Below, one piece after another: positions 52,260-60,954 of a DNA stretch of 64,000 nucleotides (the first letter of the stretch is position 1; each line of letters opens with the position of its first letter). The position numbers and the translations under genes were made by a program. The notes under the pieces are model-generated. The model was given only the letters and a program-made list of their open reading frames with translations, ran no database searches and was not told the origin of the DNA. The stretch spans positions 147,566 through 211,565 of the forward strand of contig PLRS01000074.1 of assembly GCA_003164035.1 (NCBI GenBank), in the 5' to 3' direction. This DNA comes from Bryobacterales bacterium. GTDB lineage: Bacteria; Acidobacteriota; Terriglobia; Bryobacterales; Bryobacteraceae.

Positions 52260-52472
52260 TGAGAAGCTCCCTTCAGGTCTTTCTTTCAGGGTACGCCAAA
52301 AAGCAGGAGAACTGGCGCCCGGGCGAATGCAAGAGCTGTTTCGCGCCGTCGTTCTCTGCAGAGGCTTGACACACGACAGAATCAACCGTTTCGGAAGTTT
52401 GGCGGAACACGGGTCGACGCTGTGGAGTAGGTCTGAGTTGTAGGGGCGGCAGGGAGTTCGCCCGGCTCCTAC

Positions 52473-52502
52473 TTGACCGCCACATGACATCGACGGCATA
52501 AT
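52473..52502 (+). promoter_or_regulatory. Promoter of the HigB-remnant/HigA operon
   Basis: TTGACC (52473-52478), 18-bp spacer, CATAAT (52497-52502). It drives the toxin remnant and the intact antitoxin gene downstream. Confidence 0.5.
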
Positions 52503-52511
52503 ATGAGCTGG

Positions 52512-52610
52512 ATGGCATGTGATGTGGAGTTCACCGATGAATTCGGGAACTGGTGGGAGCATCTGACGGAGTCGCCATCTCGAACAACTCCGGCGGGAAG
52601 GACAGATCTA
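52512..52610 (+). pseudogene. Truncated HigB-type (RelE/ParE superfamily) toxin remnant
   Basis: The reading frame encodes VEFTDEFGNWWEHLTE, the first strand-helix of HigB/Gp49-type toxins, and then turns into unrelated residues before the antitoxin start. Some 70-80 residues carrying the catalytic core are missing. The frame runs on into the antitoxin gene. A deletion removed the toxin but left its promoter and start. Confidence 0.65.
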
Positions 52611-52931
52611 ATGGCGCGCAAATTCAAGGAACTCGAAACAGGAATGTCCGCCGACGCGGTTGCGGCCAGCGACAGGGTTTACAATCAGCTCAAAGGAACA
52701 ATGGCGCTGGAAGAACTACGCGATGCGCTGCGCATGACGCAGCAAGAGCTTGCGCGGGCGCTCAACGTGGACCAATCCGCCGTCTCCAAGCTCGAACACC
52801 GGACCGACATGTACGTTAGCACTCTGCGGCGGTGCATAGCCGCCATGGGAGGAGAATTGGAAATCCGGGCGACCTTTCCCCAAGGGACCGTTCGCATCGA
52901 CCAGTTCGAACGGACCGCCGCCGAAGAGTGA
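52611..52931 (+). CDS. XRE-family antitoxin (HigA-like)
   Basis: A 106-residue DNA-binding protein. The helix-turn-helix is clear (LEELRDALRMTQQELARALNVDQSAVSKLEHRTDMYVSTLRRCIAAMGG) and the C-terminal strand, LEIRATFPQGTVRID, is typical of antitoxins that follow HigB toxins. ATG 52611 begins MARKFKELETGMSADA, a common start in this family. Its toxin partner upstream survives only as a fragment. It may now act as a solitary regulator or as an anti-toxin against related systems. Confidence 0.85.
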   Translation: MARKFKELETGMSADAVAASDRVYNQLKGTMALEELRDALRMTQQELARALNVDQSAVSKLEHRTDMYVSTLRRCIAAMGGELEIRATFPQGTVRIDQFERTAAEE

Positions 52932-52972
52932 CGCCTATGGCGATTGCCGCAAACCACCTGGCGCGCGGAACC

Positions 52973-52981
52973 TGCTATAAT
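52973..52981 (+). promoter_or_regulatory. Extended -10 promoter (TGCTATAAT) of the DEAD-box helicase gene
   Basis: TGC plus a perfect TATAAT. Transcription from it would give a leader of about 77 nt before ATG 53065. The long leader may carry regulation; none is identified. Confidence 0.5.
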
Positions 52982-53064
52982 CGAGGGGTTGGAAGTTGAT
53001 CGTTACTCCCTCTCCCCTAGTCGGTAGTCGGCTCACCGGTTTTCCTCCTCGATTTAGACGTTAA

Positions 53065-54306
53065 ATGAAAACTTTTTCAGAACTCTCCATTTCCGCTCAA
53101 CTCAAGAGCAATCTCTCCAAGCACGGATTTGTCCAACCCACTCCCGTTCAGGCCCAGGCGATCGAGCCGGCACTGGCCGGTAAAGACCTGGTTGCCACCG
53201 CGCAAACCGGCACTGGCAAGACGCTGGCGTTTGTCCTGCCCCTCCTTCACCTGCTCGAAACGGAACCGCGCCGCCCCGGCGTGCGCGCCGTCGTCCTGAC
53301 TCCCACCCGCGAGTTGGCCATGCAGATCCACGAAGTATTCGTGACTATGGCCGCCGGCAGCGGCGCCCGCGCCACCGTGGTCGTGGGCGGCGTCAGCGAG
53401 CGCGTGCAGTTGCAGGCCATTCGCAAAGGAGCGCAGGTGCTGATTGCGACTCCCGGCCGCCTCTACGATTTTCTCAGCCGTCAACTGGTCGACCTGCGCG
53501 GCGTGCGCATGCTGGTTCTGGATGAAGCCGACCGCATGCTGGACATGGGCTTCCTTCCCACCGTGAAGCGGATCCTGTCCGAAACCCCCGCCGACCGCCA
53601 GACGATGCTGTTCTCGGCCACCATCGAAACCTCCGTGCAGCACCTGGTCCAGGATCACGTGCGCAATGCCGTCCGCATTGAAGTCGGATCGATCACCCGG
53701 CCCGTCGAAAGCGTCGACCTGCACGTTTACGAAGTCGAGCAGGACCGCAAATTCGGGCTGCTGGAAAACATGCTCCGGGAAAATGACGGCTCGTTCCTGG
53801 TCTTCGCCCGCACCAAACACGGCGCCGAGCGCCTCTCCAGAAGACTCTCCCAGGCCGGCGTAAAATGCGCCGCCATTCACGGCGACCGCAGCCAGAACCA
53901 GCGGAACCAGGCGCTGAAGGGCTTTCAGGACAGCTACTACCGCGTGCTGGTGGCCACCGACGTCGCCTCTCGCGGCATTCACGTCGAAGGCATCGCCCAC
54001 GTGGTGAACTACGACCTGCCGCAGGTTCCCGAGGACTTCATCCACCGGGTGGGACGCACCGGCCGCGCCGGCGCCCGCGGTACCGCTTCCACTTTCGCCA
54101 CCCGCGGCGAGCGCGGCGAAATCGCCCGCATCGAGCGCACCCTGAAAGTACGGCTCGTGCCGCGAGCGGTATCCGGCGAATTGCTCGACGACCATGGCAA
54201 AGCTCCGGTCATCGTCATTCCAACCACCGCCCAGCGCCGCCTCCACGTGCGCAGCTTCGGCCCCAAGCACGGCACCGGCCGCCGCCGCGTTTCGTCCGTG
54301 ATGTAA
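53065..54306 (+). CDS. DEAD-box ATP-dependent RNA helicase (RhlE type)
   Basis: A 413-residue helicase with all core motifs: Q motif (FVQPTPVQAQAI), Walker A AQTGTGKT (45-52), PTRELA, TPGR, DEAD (VLDEADRMLDMGF), SAT, and the second RecA domain with VATDVASRGIHVEGI and HRVGRTGRAG. A short basic tail (RSFGPKHGTGRRR) is typical of RhlE-like enzymes. It remodels structured RNA in ribosome assembly or decay, often in the cold. A strong stem-loop lies 21 bp after the stop. Confidence 0.94.
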   Translation: MKTFSELSISAQLKSNLSKHGFVQPTPVQAQAIEPALAGKDLVATAQTGTGKTLAFVLPLLHLLETEPRRPGVRAVVLTPTRELAMQIHEVFVTMAAGSGARATVVVGGVSERVQLQAIRKGAQVLIATPGRLYDFLSRQLVDLRGVRMLVLDEADRMLDMGFLPTVKRILSETPADRQTMLFSATIETSVQHLVQDHVRNAVRIEVGSITRPVESVDLHVYEVEQDRKFGLLENMLRENDGSFLVFARTKHGAERLSRRLSQAGVKCAAIHGDRSQNQRNQALKGFQDSYYRVLVATDVASRGIHVEGIAHVVNYDLPQVPEDFIHRVGRTGRAGARGTASTFATRGERGEIARIERTLKVRLVPRAVSGELLDDHGKAPVIVIPTTAQRRLHVRSFGPKHGTGRRRVSSVM

Positions 54307-54326
54307 ACTATTCGTTCACGTGTAAT

Positions 54327-54365
54327 CGCTCCCGCGGGCTCGAATTGTTCGAGCCTGTGGGAGCG
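54327..54365 (+). terminator. Stem-loop after the helicase gene
   Basis: Arms 54327-54344 (CGCTCCCGCGGGCTCGAA) and 54348-54365 pair with two wobble or mismatch positions around a 3-nt loop. It is placed as a terminator, but it lacks a T-run, so it may be a 3' stabilising element of the CGCTCCC repeat type. Confidence 0.5.
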
Positions 54366-54397
54366 GTTGCCGGAAGCGCGATCGAAGATCTGGAACG

Positions 54398-54748
54398 ATG
54401 CTTTCGCACCCGGAACGAAAACAAGCCATCCGCAAGTACAAAGAGCACACTCCCCCCCGCGGCACGTATGCCGTGCGCTGTAAGGCGACCGGCCGCGCTT
54501 GGGTAGGCTCGTCCCGCAATCTGGACGCCGCGAAGAATCGCGTCTGGTTCACCCTGCGTAACGGAAGCCATCCCGACAAAGCGCTGCAGAGCGAATGGAG
54601 CACTCACGGCGAACAGGCATTTCAGTACGAGATCCTGGAGCGGCTGGAGGATGATGTCTCCGACCTCGCCATTGGCGACCTCCTCAAGGAAAAGCGCCGT
54701 CATTGGGCCGCCGAATTGAGCGCCGCGGAGCTGGACGGCACCGCCTGA
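54398..54748 (+). CDS. GIY-YIG nuclease superfamily protein
   Basis: A 116-residue protein. GTYAVRCKATGRAWVGSSRNLDAAKNRVWFTLRNGSH fits the GIY-YIG core: GTY for GIY, WVG for YIG, then the conserved Arg/Asn in NRV. The tail includes FQYEILERLE, which may supply the acidic metal ligand. The small stand-alone size suggests a minimal nuclease or a non-catalytic relative. It follows the helicase after a stem-loop and precedes a convergent epoxide hydrolase gene. Substrate unknown. Confidence 0.75.
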   Translation: MLSHPERKQAIRKYKEHTPPRGTYAVRCKATGRAWVGSSRNLDAAKNRVWFTLRNGSHPDKALQSEWSTHGEQAFQYEILERLEDDVSDLAIGDLLKEKRRHWAAELSAAELDGTA

Positions 54749-54785
54749 GAGCGGCACGGGCATCTGCTTCCTTCTTTCTACCACT

Positions 54786-55931
54786 CTAGCCCCGCAAACC
54801 TCGAAAGAATCCCCGCAAATCCTCCGCCAGCAGTTCCGGCTCTTCGGCGGCCGCGAAATGGCCACCCCGCGGCATCTCGGTCCAGCGCCGCACATCGTAA
54901 CCGCGCTCCACCCATTGCCGCGGCGGAAACGGCGCCTCCTTGGGAAAATGCGCGATCCCGCAGGGAACCCTCACGCGCTCACCCTCGGCGAAGTGAAGCG
55001 GCGCCAGCCGGCCTTCATAGTACAGGCGAAAGGACGAGGAAATCGTCTCCGTCATCCAATACAGCGTCACATTGCCGAGCAGCTCATCGCGCGTGAAGCG
55101 GCGGTACGGATCGCCCTCGCAATCCGACCAGTCGCGAAACTTCTCCAGTATCCAGGCAGCCAATCCGGCCGGCGAATCGTTCAAGCCGTATGCCGCGGTT
55201 TGGGGATAGGTGCGCTGCATGTGAGAGTACGCGCCTTTCTCCTCCGCCCAGCGTCCCGCGGTCCGTAAAAACTCTTCCTCCGCCGGCTCGATCGGCCGGC
55301 CAGCCAGGTCCGGCCGGTACGATCCTGGAATGTAGTTGAGGTGGATGCCGATCATTCGCGGCGCGTGGCGCAGCCCGAGAATCGTGCTCACCGAGGCGCC
55401 GATGTCTCCTCCCTGGGCCGCGAAACGGGCGTATCCCAATTCGCTCATCAATTCGGTCCATAGTTGCGCAATAGCGAAGGTGTTCATGCCGGGCGCGGTG
55501 GGCCGGTCGGAATATCCGTAGCCCGGCATCGAAGGCACCACCACGTCGAACGCGTCGGCTGCGTCGCCGCCGTGGCTGGCCGGATCGGTCAACAGCGGAA
55601 TGATCCGGCGGAACTCCAGAAACGATCCCGGCCAGCCGTGGGTGAGGAGGAGCGGCAGCGGCGACGGTCCCCGGCCCCGCTCATGGATGAAGTGGATTCC
55701 CGCGCCGCCCCCGGTATAGCGGAAATGCCGGAACCGCGACATTCGTTCCACTTGCGCTTTCCAGTCGAATTCGTCGCTCCAGTAGGCGTACAATTCGCTC
55801 AGAAAGCTCCTGTCGAAGCCGTACTCCCAGGCGGCCCCAATCTGGTCCGGCCAGCGGGTGCGGCGCAGCCGGCCGCGCAGGTCGTCCACCGCCGCCTGAG
55901 AATACGGTATGAGATACGGCTCAATCGGCAT
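54786..55931 (-). CDS. Epoxide hydrolase (alpha/beta hydrolase with EH N-terminal domain)
   Basis: A 381-residue enzyme. The N-terminal meander domain (YSQAAVDDLRGRLRRTRWPDQ) is that of microsomal-type epoxide hydrolases. The oxyanion motif is HGWPGS (98-103), the nucleophile Asp176 lies in QGGDIGAS, and the catalytic His is in MPRGGHFAAAEEPELLAEDL near 360. A Tyr-rich lid (MQRTYPQT) may hold the ring-opening Tyr. It converts epoxides to diols; the natural substrate is unknown. It starts at ATG 55931, with TATACA and AAAGG elements visible upstream on its strand. Confidence 0.92.
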   Translation of the reverse strand: MPIEPYLIPYSQAAVDDLRGRLRRTRWPDQIGAAWEYGFDRSFLSELYAYWSDEFDWKAQVERMSRFRHFRYTGGGAGIHFIHERGRGPSPLPLLLTHGWPGSFLEFRRIIPLLTDPASHGGDAADAFDVVVPSMPGYGYSDRPTAPGMNTFAIAQLWTELMSELGYARFAAQGGDIGASVSTILGLRHAPRMIGIHLNYIPGSYRPDLAGRPIEPAEEEFLRTAGRWAEEKGAYSHMQRTYPQTAAYGLNDSPAGLAAWILEKFRDWSDCEGDPYRRFTRDELLGNVTLYWMTETISSSFRLYYEGRLAPLHFAEGERVRVPCGIAHFPKEAPFPPRQWVERGYDVRRWTEMPRGGHFAAAEEPELLAEDLRGFFRGLRG

Positions 55932-56051
55932 CCAACCTTTACTGTATATCGAGCGCCACGCGCTCCGCCGGTGCCTTCCGCTACAATTTGGAACTTCCCC
56001 AGGGCGCCAACGTGCTGGAAATCCGCCAGCCGGATTCCGTACACTTAGCCT

Positions 56052-56118
56052 GTGGGACAGGCCTCCCGGCCTGTCTTATTGGAATGCGGAGCACGACAGG
56101 CCCGGAGGCCTGTCCCAC
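56052..56118. repeat. Inverted repeat, GTGGGACAGGCCTCC family, directly before a start codon
   Basis: Left arm 56052-56075 matches 18987-19010; right arm 56095-56118 is its reverse complement. The S46 peptidase ATG begins at 56120, 1 bp after the element, so the repeat forms the 5' leader of that gene and leaves no room for a Shine-Dalgarno. Confidence 0.85.
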
Positions 56119-56119
56119 C

Positions 56120-58147
56120 ATGAACCTACGAATTCTGGCGTTGGCGGCTGCGCTGGCCCTGCCGGCGGCATCGGACGAAGGGCTGTGGCTGTTCAACCTC
56201 TTCCCCAAGGATAAGGTGAAAGAAGCCTATTCCATCGATCTGCCGGACCGGTTCGCGGACGATCTGCGCCTTTCCTCGCTCAGCCTCGGTTCCGGTTCCG
56301 CATCGGGCGCGTTCGTCTCCGCTCATGGCCTCCTGGTTACCGATCACCACGTCGTGGCCGACTGTCTCGCCAAGCTCGGCCTGCTCAAAGACGGCTACTA
56401 CGCTGCCGACCAGGCCGCTGAGCGTAAGTGTCCGAACTTCGAAGCGCGCGAATTGGTCGGCATCGAGGAGGTCACTCGCCAGGTCAAAGAAACCGGCGGC
56501 AAAGAGCCGGCCAAGGACAGCAAAGCCGCCGCCGAAGTGCTCGATAAACGCAATTCCCGCATCGCCCAAATCGAAAGGGATTGTGCCGCCAAATCCGGCC
56601 GCCTGTGCCAGGTGGTCAAGCTCTATTCGGGCGCGCGCTACGACCTTTACCAGTACCAGGTCTACTCCGACCTCCGCCTGGTGTTCGCGCCGGAGCAGGC
56701 CATTGCCTTCTTCGGCGGTACACCCGAGAGCCTCACCTACCCGCGCTATGACCTCGACGTGGCGTTCCTGCGCGCATATGTCGAGAACCGGCCGGCCGAT
56801 ACGCCCCATTTCCTGAAGTGGAGTGAAGATTCGATTCGTGAGAACGACCCGGTATTCGCCGTGGGCAACCCGGTGGGAACCGCCCGCGCCAATACCGTGG
56901 CCGAGCTCACCTTCCTGCGCGATACCGCCATCCCTGCCAGCCTGACACGCCTCCAGCGGCGCATCGAGGATCTGCGCACTTTTGCCTACAAAAACCCCGA
57001 AAATGCGCGCCTGGCCCTGATTTCGCTGGCCGATCTTTCCACCGTCTATAAGCTTACCGCCGGCAAAATGATCGGCCTGGAAGACGATCTGCTGCTGGCG
57101 CGCAAGTTGAACTTCGAGAGGAAGTTACGCGCCGCCGTAACCCACGACCCCAAGCTGGGCGCCACCGCCGCCAAGGTCTGGGACGAGGTGGCCGCGGCCT
57201 TCAAAGCCTGGGCGCCCAATGAGCGCGCCTACCAGGTGCTGGAAGCGCCCGCCGCCCAGGGTTCGCAGCTGTTCCGCGCCGCTCGCGAGCTGCTGCGGCA
57301 AGCCCCCGGCGCGACCCAGGTCGTCGCCGCGCCAACCGCGCTCGATCCCGCCGTTGAAACCGTGCTGCTGACGCGCTACCTCGAGGAGCTGCGCTCGCTG
57401 GGGGAAAAGGAAGCGCCGCTTAAAGCCATCCTGGGAAGCAAAACACCACAGCAGGCCGCGCAGGAAGTCATAAAGAATACCCGTCTGGGCGATGCCGCCG
57501 AGCGCCGGCGCCTGGCCGCCGACCGGGATCTGGTCGAGCGCTCCGAAGATCCCCTGCTCCGGCTCGTGCGCGAGCTCGACTCCGCCGCCCGCAAAATCTC
57601 GAAAAAGCGCGACGAATCGATTGGCGCGCTCGAAACCTCATCGTCGGAGCGGATCGCCCAGTACCGCTACGCCATTTTCGGCCCGGCCGATTATCCCGAT
57701 GCCACCGGCACGCCCCGCCTCGCCTTCGGCACGGTAAAGGGCTACCTCGACCGCACCCAGGCGCCGGTGCCTTTCGCTACTACTTACGGCGGCCTTTACT
57801 ACCTCGCCTCCAAGCTCCCGCCGCACGTATTGCCGGAGCGCTGGTCCGCCGGCAAACCCGCCGTTGGCGAGACCATCCCACTCGATTTTGCCAGCACCTG
57901 CGATGTTACCGGCGGCCCCAGCGGCGGCCCGGTAGTGACTGCCAAAGGCGAACTGGTGGGCGTCACTTTCGATGGCAACCTGGAAAGCATCGGCAATAGT
58001 TTTCTGTACTCGGACGACCAGGCCCGCGCCGTCCATGTCTCCGCCCGCGGCATCGTGGAAGCGCTGTCCAGGCTCTACGGCGCACGCCGGCTGTTAGACG
58101 AGCTGGGAGTTGCGCTGCCGCCGGCAACGTCACCCTCCGCCCCATAG
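56120..58147 (+). CDS. S46-family dipeptidyl-peptidase (DPP7/DPP11-like)
   Basis: A 675-residue secreted serine peptidase. A short signal peptide (LRILALAAALALPAAS) is followed by DEGLWLFNLFPKDKVKE, the S46 N-terminus (usually DEGMW). The His of the triad is in TDHHVV (76-77), the Asp in RYDLDVAFLR, and the Ser in TGGPSGGPVV (about 601; most S46 enzymes read GGNSGSP). These enzymes release dipeptides from N-termini in the periplasm. Translation must initiate almost directly after a palindromic repeat. The next gene downstream is a convergent tRNA. Confidence 0.9.
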   Translation: MNLRILALAAALALPAASDEGLWLFNLFPKDKVKEAYSIDLPDRFADDLRLSSLSLGSGSASGAFVSAHGLLVTDHHVVADCLAKLGLLKDGYYAADQAAERKCPNFEARELVGIEEVTRQVKETGGKEPAKDSKAAAEVLDKRNSRIAQIERDCAAKSGRLCQVVKLYSGARYDLYQYQVYSDLRLVFAPEQAIAFFGGTPESLTYPRYDLDVAFLRAYVENRPADTPHFLKWSEDSIRENDPVFAVGNPVGTARANTVAELTFLRDTAIPASLTRLQRRIEDLRTFAYKNPENARLALISLADLSTVYKLTAGKMIGLEDDLLLARKLNFERKLRAAVTHDPKLGATAAKVWDEVAAAFKAWAPNERAYQVLEAPAAQGSQLFRAARELLRQAPGATQVVAAPTALDPAVETVLLTRYLEELRSLGEKEAPLKAILGSKTPQQAAQEVIKNTRLGDAAERRRLAADRDLVERSEDPLLRLVRELDSAARKISKKRDESIGALETSSSERIAQYRYAIFGPADYPDATGTPRLAFGTVKGYLDRTQAPVPFATTYGGLYYLASKLPPHVLPERWSAGKPAVGETIPLDFASTCDVTGGPSGGPVVTAKGELVGVTFDGNLESIGNSFLYSDDQARAVHVSARGIVEALSRLYGARRLLDELGVALPPATSPSAP

Positions 58148-58178
58148 CTCGGCATCGTGGCGAATGGAAAGCAAATGG

Positions 58179-58254
<76 letters not shown>

Positions 58255-58320
58255 GAGTGCTCTTACTTCCATACTTTACCGAATTTCGCGCTCCAGCGCG
58301 GCCTGGCGATAGAGCCCGGA

Positions 58321-60063
58321 TCAGCTCCCGGTCGCGGCGGCCAGGGATTTCCGGGCTTCCTCAAGCCGCTCCAGGTCGGCGCGGAGTTGCGGCGCCAGCT
58401 CAGTGCTGCCGCTCTCGACCACTTGTTCGATAGTGGCCAGCAACTCATCCAGCCGCCGCCTGGCTTCCTTCTCCACGCCCCATAGCGCGCCGTTGATACT
58501 CTCTTCCCATTGGGTGGCGAGCCGGCTGAGGTTCTGATAAACCAGGTAGGAGATGGTGCGGGCAAAATGGCGGTGAACGGCGGCCTTGATGAGCCACACT
58601 GGAAGAAGGGGCGACAGCAGTTCCCAGCTCCGGTCGAACACTCGTCTGACCCTGATATCCGGAGTGCCGGGCTCGACGACATGGATTTCGGTTTCGGTGG
58701 TACGCAGCGGCACGCCGAACGCCAGCATGATCCGGTCCGACAAGCGGTCTCGAAACTGCTGCAGCGCGCGGAATGCCTGTCTCTGCACCTTGCTCAGGGG
58801 CGCCAGAAACGCAGTGCGCTCGCGGATCGAAAGCTCGGTGAGTTCGCCGCATAGCGCGCTCGCCAGCCAGTCTTCAAACGAGCCAAGCATGGTGGCCAGG
58901 CTCTCGGTCCATTTCGGAAACTCCGTTTCGAAAGCTTCGAGCAGAGTGCGCTCCAGGGCCTTCTGGTGCGCCTCCAGCCGGCGGCTGACCATGGACCGCG
59001 TGCCAGCGGCGGCGTGTTGCACCACAAGCCGGACGGCCGATTCCACTTCGTCCACGATTTCCTTCTCGCCGATGACCTGTCGCTTCACTGCCTGGCGCTC
59101 GGACTCAAGCATTTCAGCCGACTTGAGACTCAACGCCAGGTAGTCGCCACACTCCCCGAGAAGGGTATCGATTTTGCGGGAGAGAATGGATTCGCGTTCC
59201 TCGGCGAAACGCTCCAATGTTCCACTGACAAGTTCCGCCTCCAGCGCCTGACGGAAGCGCTCAAAGCCGGGCTTTGTCGAGTACGGGAAGACCTGCGGCG
59301 TTCCGGGAAAATTCCTGGCAAGCTGGGCGCGGACGTAATCGACGACTTCGTCAAGTTCCGCCTGGCTCAGCAGGTCGGCCTTGGTGAGGAGTACGCCGAC
59401 CTTCGGTGTGTAATGGTAGAGACTCTTCAGCAGCTCGATGTCACGCTGCGAAAGAGGCGGGTCGACACTCACCGCCACTAACGCGAGTCCCACATTCGGC
59501 AGCCAGTCGAGCGACGTCTGCGTGTTATGAGAGAGCGCGCTCTCGAGACCGGGCGTATCGACAAACTTAAGACCGCGAAATCGCCGTAATTCCGGCCACT
59601 CCACCGTAATCAGGTCGACTTGCTTGGCGTTCTCGGGATTCTCCTTTTCGGAGATGTAAGCGCCGATCCCCTCCAGCGGAACCTCGGGATCGCGGCCATC
59701 GTGGTGATGAACTCGCGCCTCGGCGCGGGCGCCATAACGGATTTCCGTGACCACGGCGGTAACCGGTACCACCCCAACCGGAAGGATGGCCCGTCCAATG
59801 AAATGGTTCAGGAAGCTGCTCTTGCCGGCCTTGAATCGTCCCAGCACGGCCACGCTGATCTCGTCCTGCGCCGCGGATGCCCGGGCACTTCGAAGAAGGC
59901 CGGATAGCGCGGCAATCCCATACCGCGCAGCTACGTCGGCGGCCAGATCGAGGGCCGGCCGTAGGGGGGAACTGGCGAGCATGGGGGTGGTATGCTGGCT
60001 GGATTCGGGGGAGTGCGCGGTACCGTTGGTTCCTGAGTCGGTGTCTTGGGTCCTCGAGATCAT
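58321..60063 (-). CDS. Bacterial dynamin-like GTPase (first of pair)
   Basis: A 580-residue large GTPase. G1 is GRFKAGKSS (75-83), G2 the Thr in VVPVTAVVTEIRYG (about 102), G3 DTPG (169-172), and G4 TKAD (227-230). The rest is helical, with a hydrophobic WELLSPLLPVWLIKAAVHRHF segment that may act as the membrane paddle. Bacterial dynamins remodel or protect membranes, often as heterologous pairs; a second one lies 0.9 kb away. The Shine-Dalgarno (GAGGAG) before ATG 60063 sits inside a 6-bp hairpin. Confidence 0.88.
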   Translation of the reverse strand: MISRTQDTDSGTNGTAHSPESSQHTTPMLASSPLRPALDLAADVAARYGIAALSGLLRSARASAAQDEISVAVLGRFKAGKSSFLNHFIGRAILPVGVVPVTAVVTEIRYGARAEARVHHHDGRDPEVPLEGIGAYISEKENPENAKQVDLITVEWPELRRFRGLKFVDTPGLESALSHNTQTSLDWLPNVGLALVAVSVDPPLSQRDIELLKSLYHYTPKVGVLLTKADLLSQAELDEVVDYVRAQLARNFPGTPQVFPYSTKPGFERFRQALEAELVSGTLERFAEERESILSRKIDTLLGECGDYLALSLKSAEMLESERQAVKRQVIGEKEIVDEVESAVRLVVQHAAAGTRSMVSRRLEAHQKALERTLLEAFETEFPKWTESLATMLGSFEDWLASALCGELTELSIRERTAFLAPLSKVQRQAFRALQQFRDRLSDRIMLAFGVPLRTTETEIHVVEPGTPDIRVRRVFDRSWELLSPLLPVWLIKAAVHRHFARTISYLVYQNLSRLATQWEESINGALWGVEKEARRRLDELLATIEQVVESGSTELAPQLRADLERLEEARKSLAAATGS

Positions 60064-60194
60064 AGCTCCTCTTAACTAGGAGCCATCATTCCCGAGCCAA
60101 CCTCGAGACGGTTGATGGCGGGCTCCATCACCAGCGGTCTGAACGATTATTATAGCGTTCTTTCCGGGCATCGAGGCTGCGGCGGCGAAGACAA

Positions 60195-60222
60195 CTTGAC
60201 GCCCTCGCCATACCTGCTATCG
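60195..60222 (+). promoter_or_regulatory. Promoter of the AbrB/RelE toxin-antitoxin operon
   Basis: TTGACG (60195-60200), 16-bp spacer, TATCGT (60217-60222) with an upstream TGC (extended -10). It precedes ATG 60263 with a GGAGG ribosome site in between. Confidence 0.65.
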
Positions 60223-60262
60223 TGAAAGTAAGGTCCCGAAGGCTGGAGGCTATATCAACACC

Positions 60263-60565
60263 ATGACCGTCGTCGTTAAATCCAAGGATGAGCTGGTCGT
60301 GCCCCGGAGCGTACGTCGTCGGGCTGGCATAAAATCCGGAGACCGACTGGAGTTCAAGGTGTCCGGCGGAATCATCAACATCGTTCCCGAGCTTCCCGCC
60401 GCCGACGACGAATACACGCCAGCCGAACGCCGTGCAATTGACGCCCGTCTGGCCAAAGCCCGCAAAGGCCCGTACTACGGGCCTTTCAGGACTGCCGACG
60501 AAGCGATCGCCTTTCTCGGCAAAGAGATCAGGGGCCGAAAAAGAGCCGCGCGCAAGACGACCTAG
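60263..60565 (+). CDS. AbrB/MazE-type antitoxin
   Basis: A 100-residue protein. The N-terminal swapped-hairpin DNA-binding domain is clear (VVKSKDELVVPRSVRRRAGIKSGDRLEFKVSGGIINIVPE). The C-terminal half (YTPAERRAIDARLAKARKGPYYGPF) would bind the toxin. GGAGG precedes ATG 60263. It ends 3 bp before the toxin start, so the two are coupled. The pair sits between the two dynamin genes. Confidence 0.88.
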   Translation: MTVVVKSKDELVVPRSVRRRAGIKSGDRLEFKVSGGIINIVPELPAADDEYTPAERRAIDARLAKARKGPYYGPFRTADEAIAFLGKEIRGRKRAARKTT

Positions 60566-60568
60566 GCG

Positions 60569-60814
60569 ATGAAGATCGTCTTATCCGACTGCGCCATCGA
60601 GGCCTTGAAGGATGCTCCTCCGCACGTGCGGCGGGCTTTTCAAAAGCAATTGCGGCTTCTGGCCGCGAACCTCCAATACCCATCGCTCCACGCCAAGAAG
60701 TACGACGAGGGCGGGGACCTGTGGCAGGCCCGTGTCAACAAGTCCTGGCGCTTCTTTTTCACGATCACCCACGACTTCTACCGCATTGAGGATGTCACTC
60801 CTCACCCGAAGTAG
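60569..60814 (+). CDS. RelE/ParE-superfamily toxin
   Basis: An 81-residue protein with the RelE fold pattern: a first strand (MKIVLSDCAIEAL), a two-helix stretch (PPHVRRAFQKQLRLLAANL), then HAKKYDEGGDLWQARVNKSWRFFFTITHDFYRIEDV with the Trp-x-Ala-Arg and Trp-Arg-Phe residues typical of mRNA-interferase toxins. It ends PHPK. The short length matches the family. Its partner is the AbrB-type antitoxin just upstream, a less common pairing than RelB-RelE. Confidence 0.85.
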   Translation: MKIVLSDCAIEALKDAPPHVRRAFQKQLRLLAANLQYPSLHAKKYDEGGDLWQARVNKSWRFFFTITHDFYRIEDVTPHPK

Positions 60815-60954
60815 CGCGTAGGCGGCGGGATCGCCCGCACATGGATTCCGCGTTTGACCGGCTATCGGGCTTTAGACATAATGGATTCAGGCGTTGGAGT
60901 TCGCCGCAACCGCCCCTCGGGGGAAGATGACTCCTACAGAGAGGACTTTCGGTT

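Noticed and set aside
54327..54365. Classical Rho-independent terminator after the helicase gene
   Set aside because: The hairpin is strong but no T-run follows, so it is reported only as a stem-loop at a transcript end.
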